Positions 4,468 through 5,585 of a stretch of DNA of 5,585 bases are shown piece after piece. Origin of the DNA: an uncultured Eubacterium sp. (lineage in GTDB: Bacteria > Bacillota > Clostridia > Lachnospirales > Lachnospiraceae); contig CAKREL010000118.1 of assembly GCA_934317205.1 (NCBI GenBank), positions 1-5,585 of the forward strand. Reading direction: 5' to 3'. Under the pieces are notes generated by a model. It was given only the letters and a program-made list of their open reading frames with translations. It did not search any database and was not told the DNA's origin. The stretch's first letter is position 1. Each line of letters begins with the position of its first letter. The position numbers were made by a program, and so were the translations under genes.

Positions 4468-5585
4468 ATGGAAAAAATCAAAATGACTACACCTTTAGTT
4501 GAAATGGACGGAGATGAAATGACCAGAATTCTCTGGCAGTATATCAAAGACGAGTTATTACTTCCGTTTGTAGATTTGAAAACAGAGTATTATGATCTGG
4601 GACTGGAATATAGAAATGAGACAGACGACAAGGTAACATTCGATTCTGCTTATGCCACACAGAAATACGGCGTAGCTGTAAAATGCGCAACTATCACACC
4701 AAATGCAGCTCGCGTAAAAGAGTATAATTTAAAAGAAATGTGGAAGAGTCCGAATGGAACCATCCGTGCCATTCTGGACGGAACAGTATTCCGTACACCG
4801 ATCAAGGTAAAAGGCATTGAGCCATGCGTAAAGAATTGGAAAAAACCGATCACCATTGCCCGTCATGCTTACGGCGATGTATACAAAGCTTCTGAAATGA
4901 AGATTCCGGGACCGGGAAAAGTTGAACTGGTTTATACCGCTGAGGACGGAACAGAAGTAAGAGAACTTGTACATAACTTTACAGGTGCAGGTGTTGTTCA
5001 GGGACAGCACAATATTTGCAAATCCATAGAGAGTTTTGCAAGAAGCTGCTTTAACTACGCACTGGATCTTAAACAGGATCTCTGGTTTGCAACAAAAGAT
5101 ACGATTTCCAAAAAATATGACCATACATTCAAAGATATTTTCCAGGATATTTATGATGCAGAGTACAAAGAAAAATTCGAGGCAGCAGGAATTGAGTACT
5201 TCTATACACTGATCGATGATGCAGTGGCTCGCGTCATGAAAGCAGAAGGCGGATTCATCTGGGCATGCAAAAACTATGACGGTGACGTTATGAGTGATAT
5301 GATCTCCTCTGCATGCGGATCTCTGGCTATGATGACTTCTGTACTGGTTTCTCCAAGTGGCGTATACGAGTATGAAGCAGCTCATGGAACTGTTATGAGA
5401 CATTATTACAAACATTTGGCTGGTGAGGAGACATCCACAAACTCCGTGGCAACGATTTTTGCATGGACGGGAGCATTACGCAAACGTGGCGAGCTTGACA
5501 ATCTGCCTGAATTAGTAAAATTTGCAGATAATCTGGAAAAAGCTTGTATTGATACAATAGAATCTGGTAAAATGACAAAAGACTT
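4468..5585 (+). CDS. icd: NADP-type isocitrate dehydrogenase (3' end outside the window)
   Basis: Oxidative decarboxylation of isocitrate to 2-oxoglutarate in the cytosol. The visible 372 codons closely follow the homodimeric type II enzyme (like human IDH1, 414 aa), so roughly 30-40 residues are missing at the right edge. GGAGG 9 bases before the ATG at 4468 supports the start. Substrate residues are present: S94, N96 (WKSPNGTIR), R100, R109, R132 (ARHAYGDVY), Y139 and K210 (ATKDT). Metal-binding aspartates occur at 250-251 (LIDDAVAR) and in YDGDVMSD (D273, D277). GTVMRHY (307-313) keeps the Arg-His pair that contacts the 2'-phosphate of NADP, so NADP is the predicted cofactor. ETSTNS (321-326) also fits. 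It is the third gene of the operon after the regulator. It gives 2-oxoglutarate for glutamate synthesis and NADPH. The aconitase that links it to citrate synthase is not in the window. Confidence 0.95.
   Translation, partial: MEKIKMTTPLVEMDGDEMTRILWQYIKDELLLPFVDLKTEYYDLGLEYRNETDDKVTFDSAYATQKYGVAVKCATITPNAARVKEYNLKEMWKSPNGTIRAILDGTVFRTPIKVKGIEPCVKNWKKPITIARHAYGDVYKASEMKIPGPGKVELVYTAEDGTEVRELVHNFTGAGVVQGQHNICKSIESFARSCFNYALDLKQDLWFATKDTISKKYDHTFKDIFQDIYDAEYKEKFEAAGIEYFYTLIDDAVARVMKAEGGFIWACKNYDGDVMSDMISSACGSLAMMTSVLVSPSGVYEYEAAHGTVMRHYYKHLAGEETSTNSVATIFAWTGALRKRGELDNLPELVKFADNLEKACIDTIESGKMTKD

Noticed and set aside
4729..5415. Minus-strand open frame of 228 codons
   Set aside because: It lies fully opposite the clearly recognisable isocitrate dehydrogenase gene, and its product has no coherent features.
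1..5585. CRISPR array, tRNA, rRNA or insertion sequence
   Set aside because: No regularly spaced repeats with unique spacers, no recognisable tRNA or rRNA sequence and no transposase-like frame were seen on either strand.

Overview
The window looks like a piece of a Clostridia chromosome, most likely Lachnospiraceae or a close relative. The main reasons are a Re-type citrate synthase-like enzyme, a small Cys/Gly-rich protein of a type common in that group, strong AGGAGG-type ribosome binding sites and moderate to low GC. The genus cannot be named from this sequence.

Left part (1 to about 780): AT-rich sequence unlike the rest. It holds the C-terminal part of a protein with a PD-(D/E)XK nuclease-like core, open at the left edge, followed by a start-less fragment resembling a winged-helix DNA-binding segment. 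I read it as the edge of an acquired or decaying element. A candidate promoter (749-777) and hairpin (819-864) with no gene between them lie at the junction.

Middle part (about 880 to 2163): four small genes of unknown function. Two on the minus strand (913-1188 and 1285-1653) share a C-terminal sequence motif and are separated by a 66-bp imperfect inverted repeat. A 46-codon gene on the plus strand (1754-1894) ends inside a strong hairpin. That hairpin also sits downstream of a convergent minus-strand gene for a 76-residue protein with 15 cysteines and two near-identical 29-residue repeats.

Right part (2254 to the right edge): an apparent operon with a textbook promoter (TTGACA, 17 bp, TATGAT). 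It encodes a Re-citrate synthase-like enzyme, a GntR/FCD regulator and an NADP-type isocitrate dehydrogenase that runs off the window. Gaps between genes are 17 and 19 bases. The two enzymes flank aconitase in the oxidative route from oxaloacetate and acetyl-CoA to 2-oxoglutarate, which anaerobes use to make glutamate. No aconitase gene is visible here. Three copies of a near-palindrome related to ATTGTATACAAT, spaced exactly 19 bp apart, cover the predicted transcription start. They are the best candidate for the binding sites of the regulator encoded in the same operon, so the likely picture is a self-regulated citrate/2-oxoglutarate operon. This operator array is the most distinctive signal in the window.
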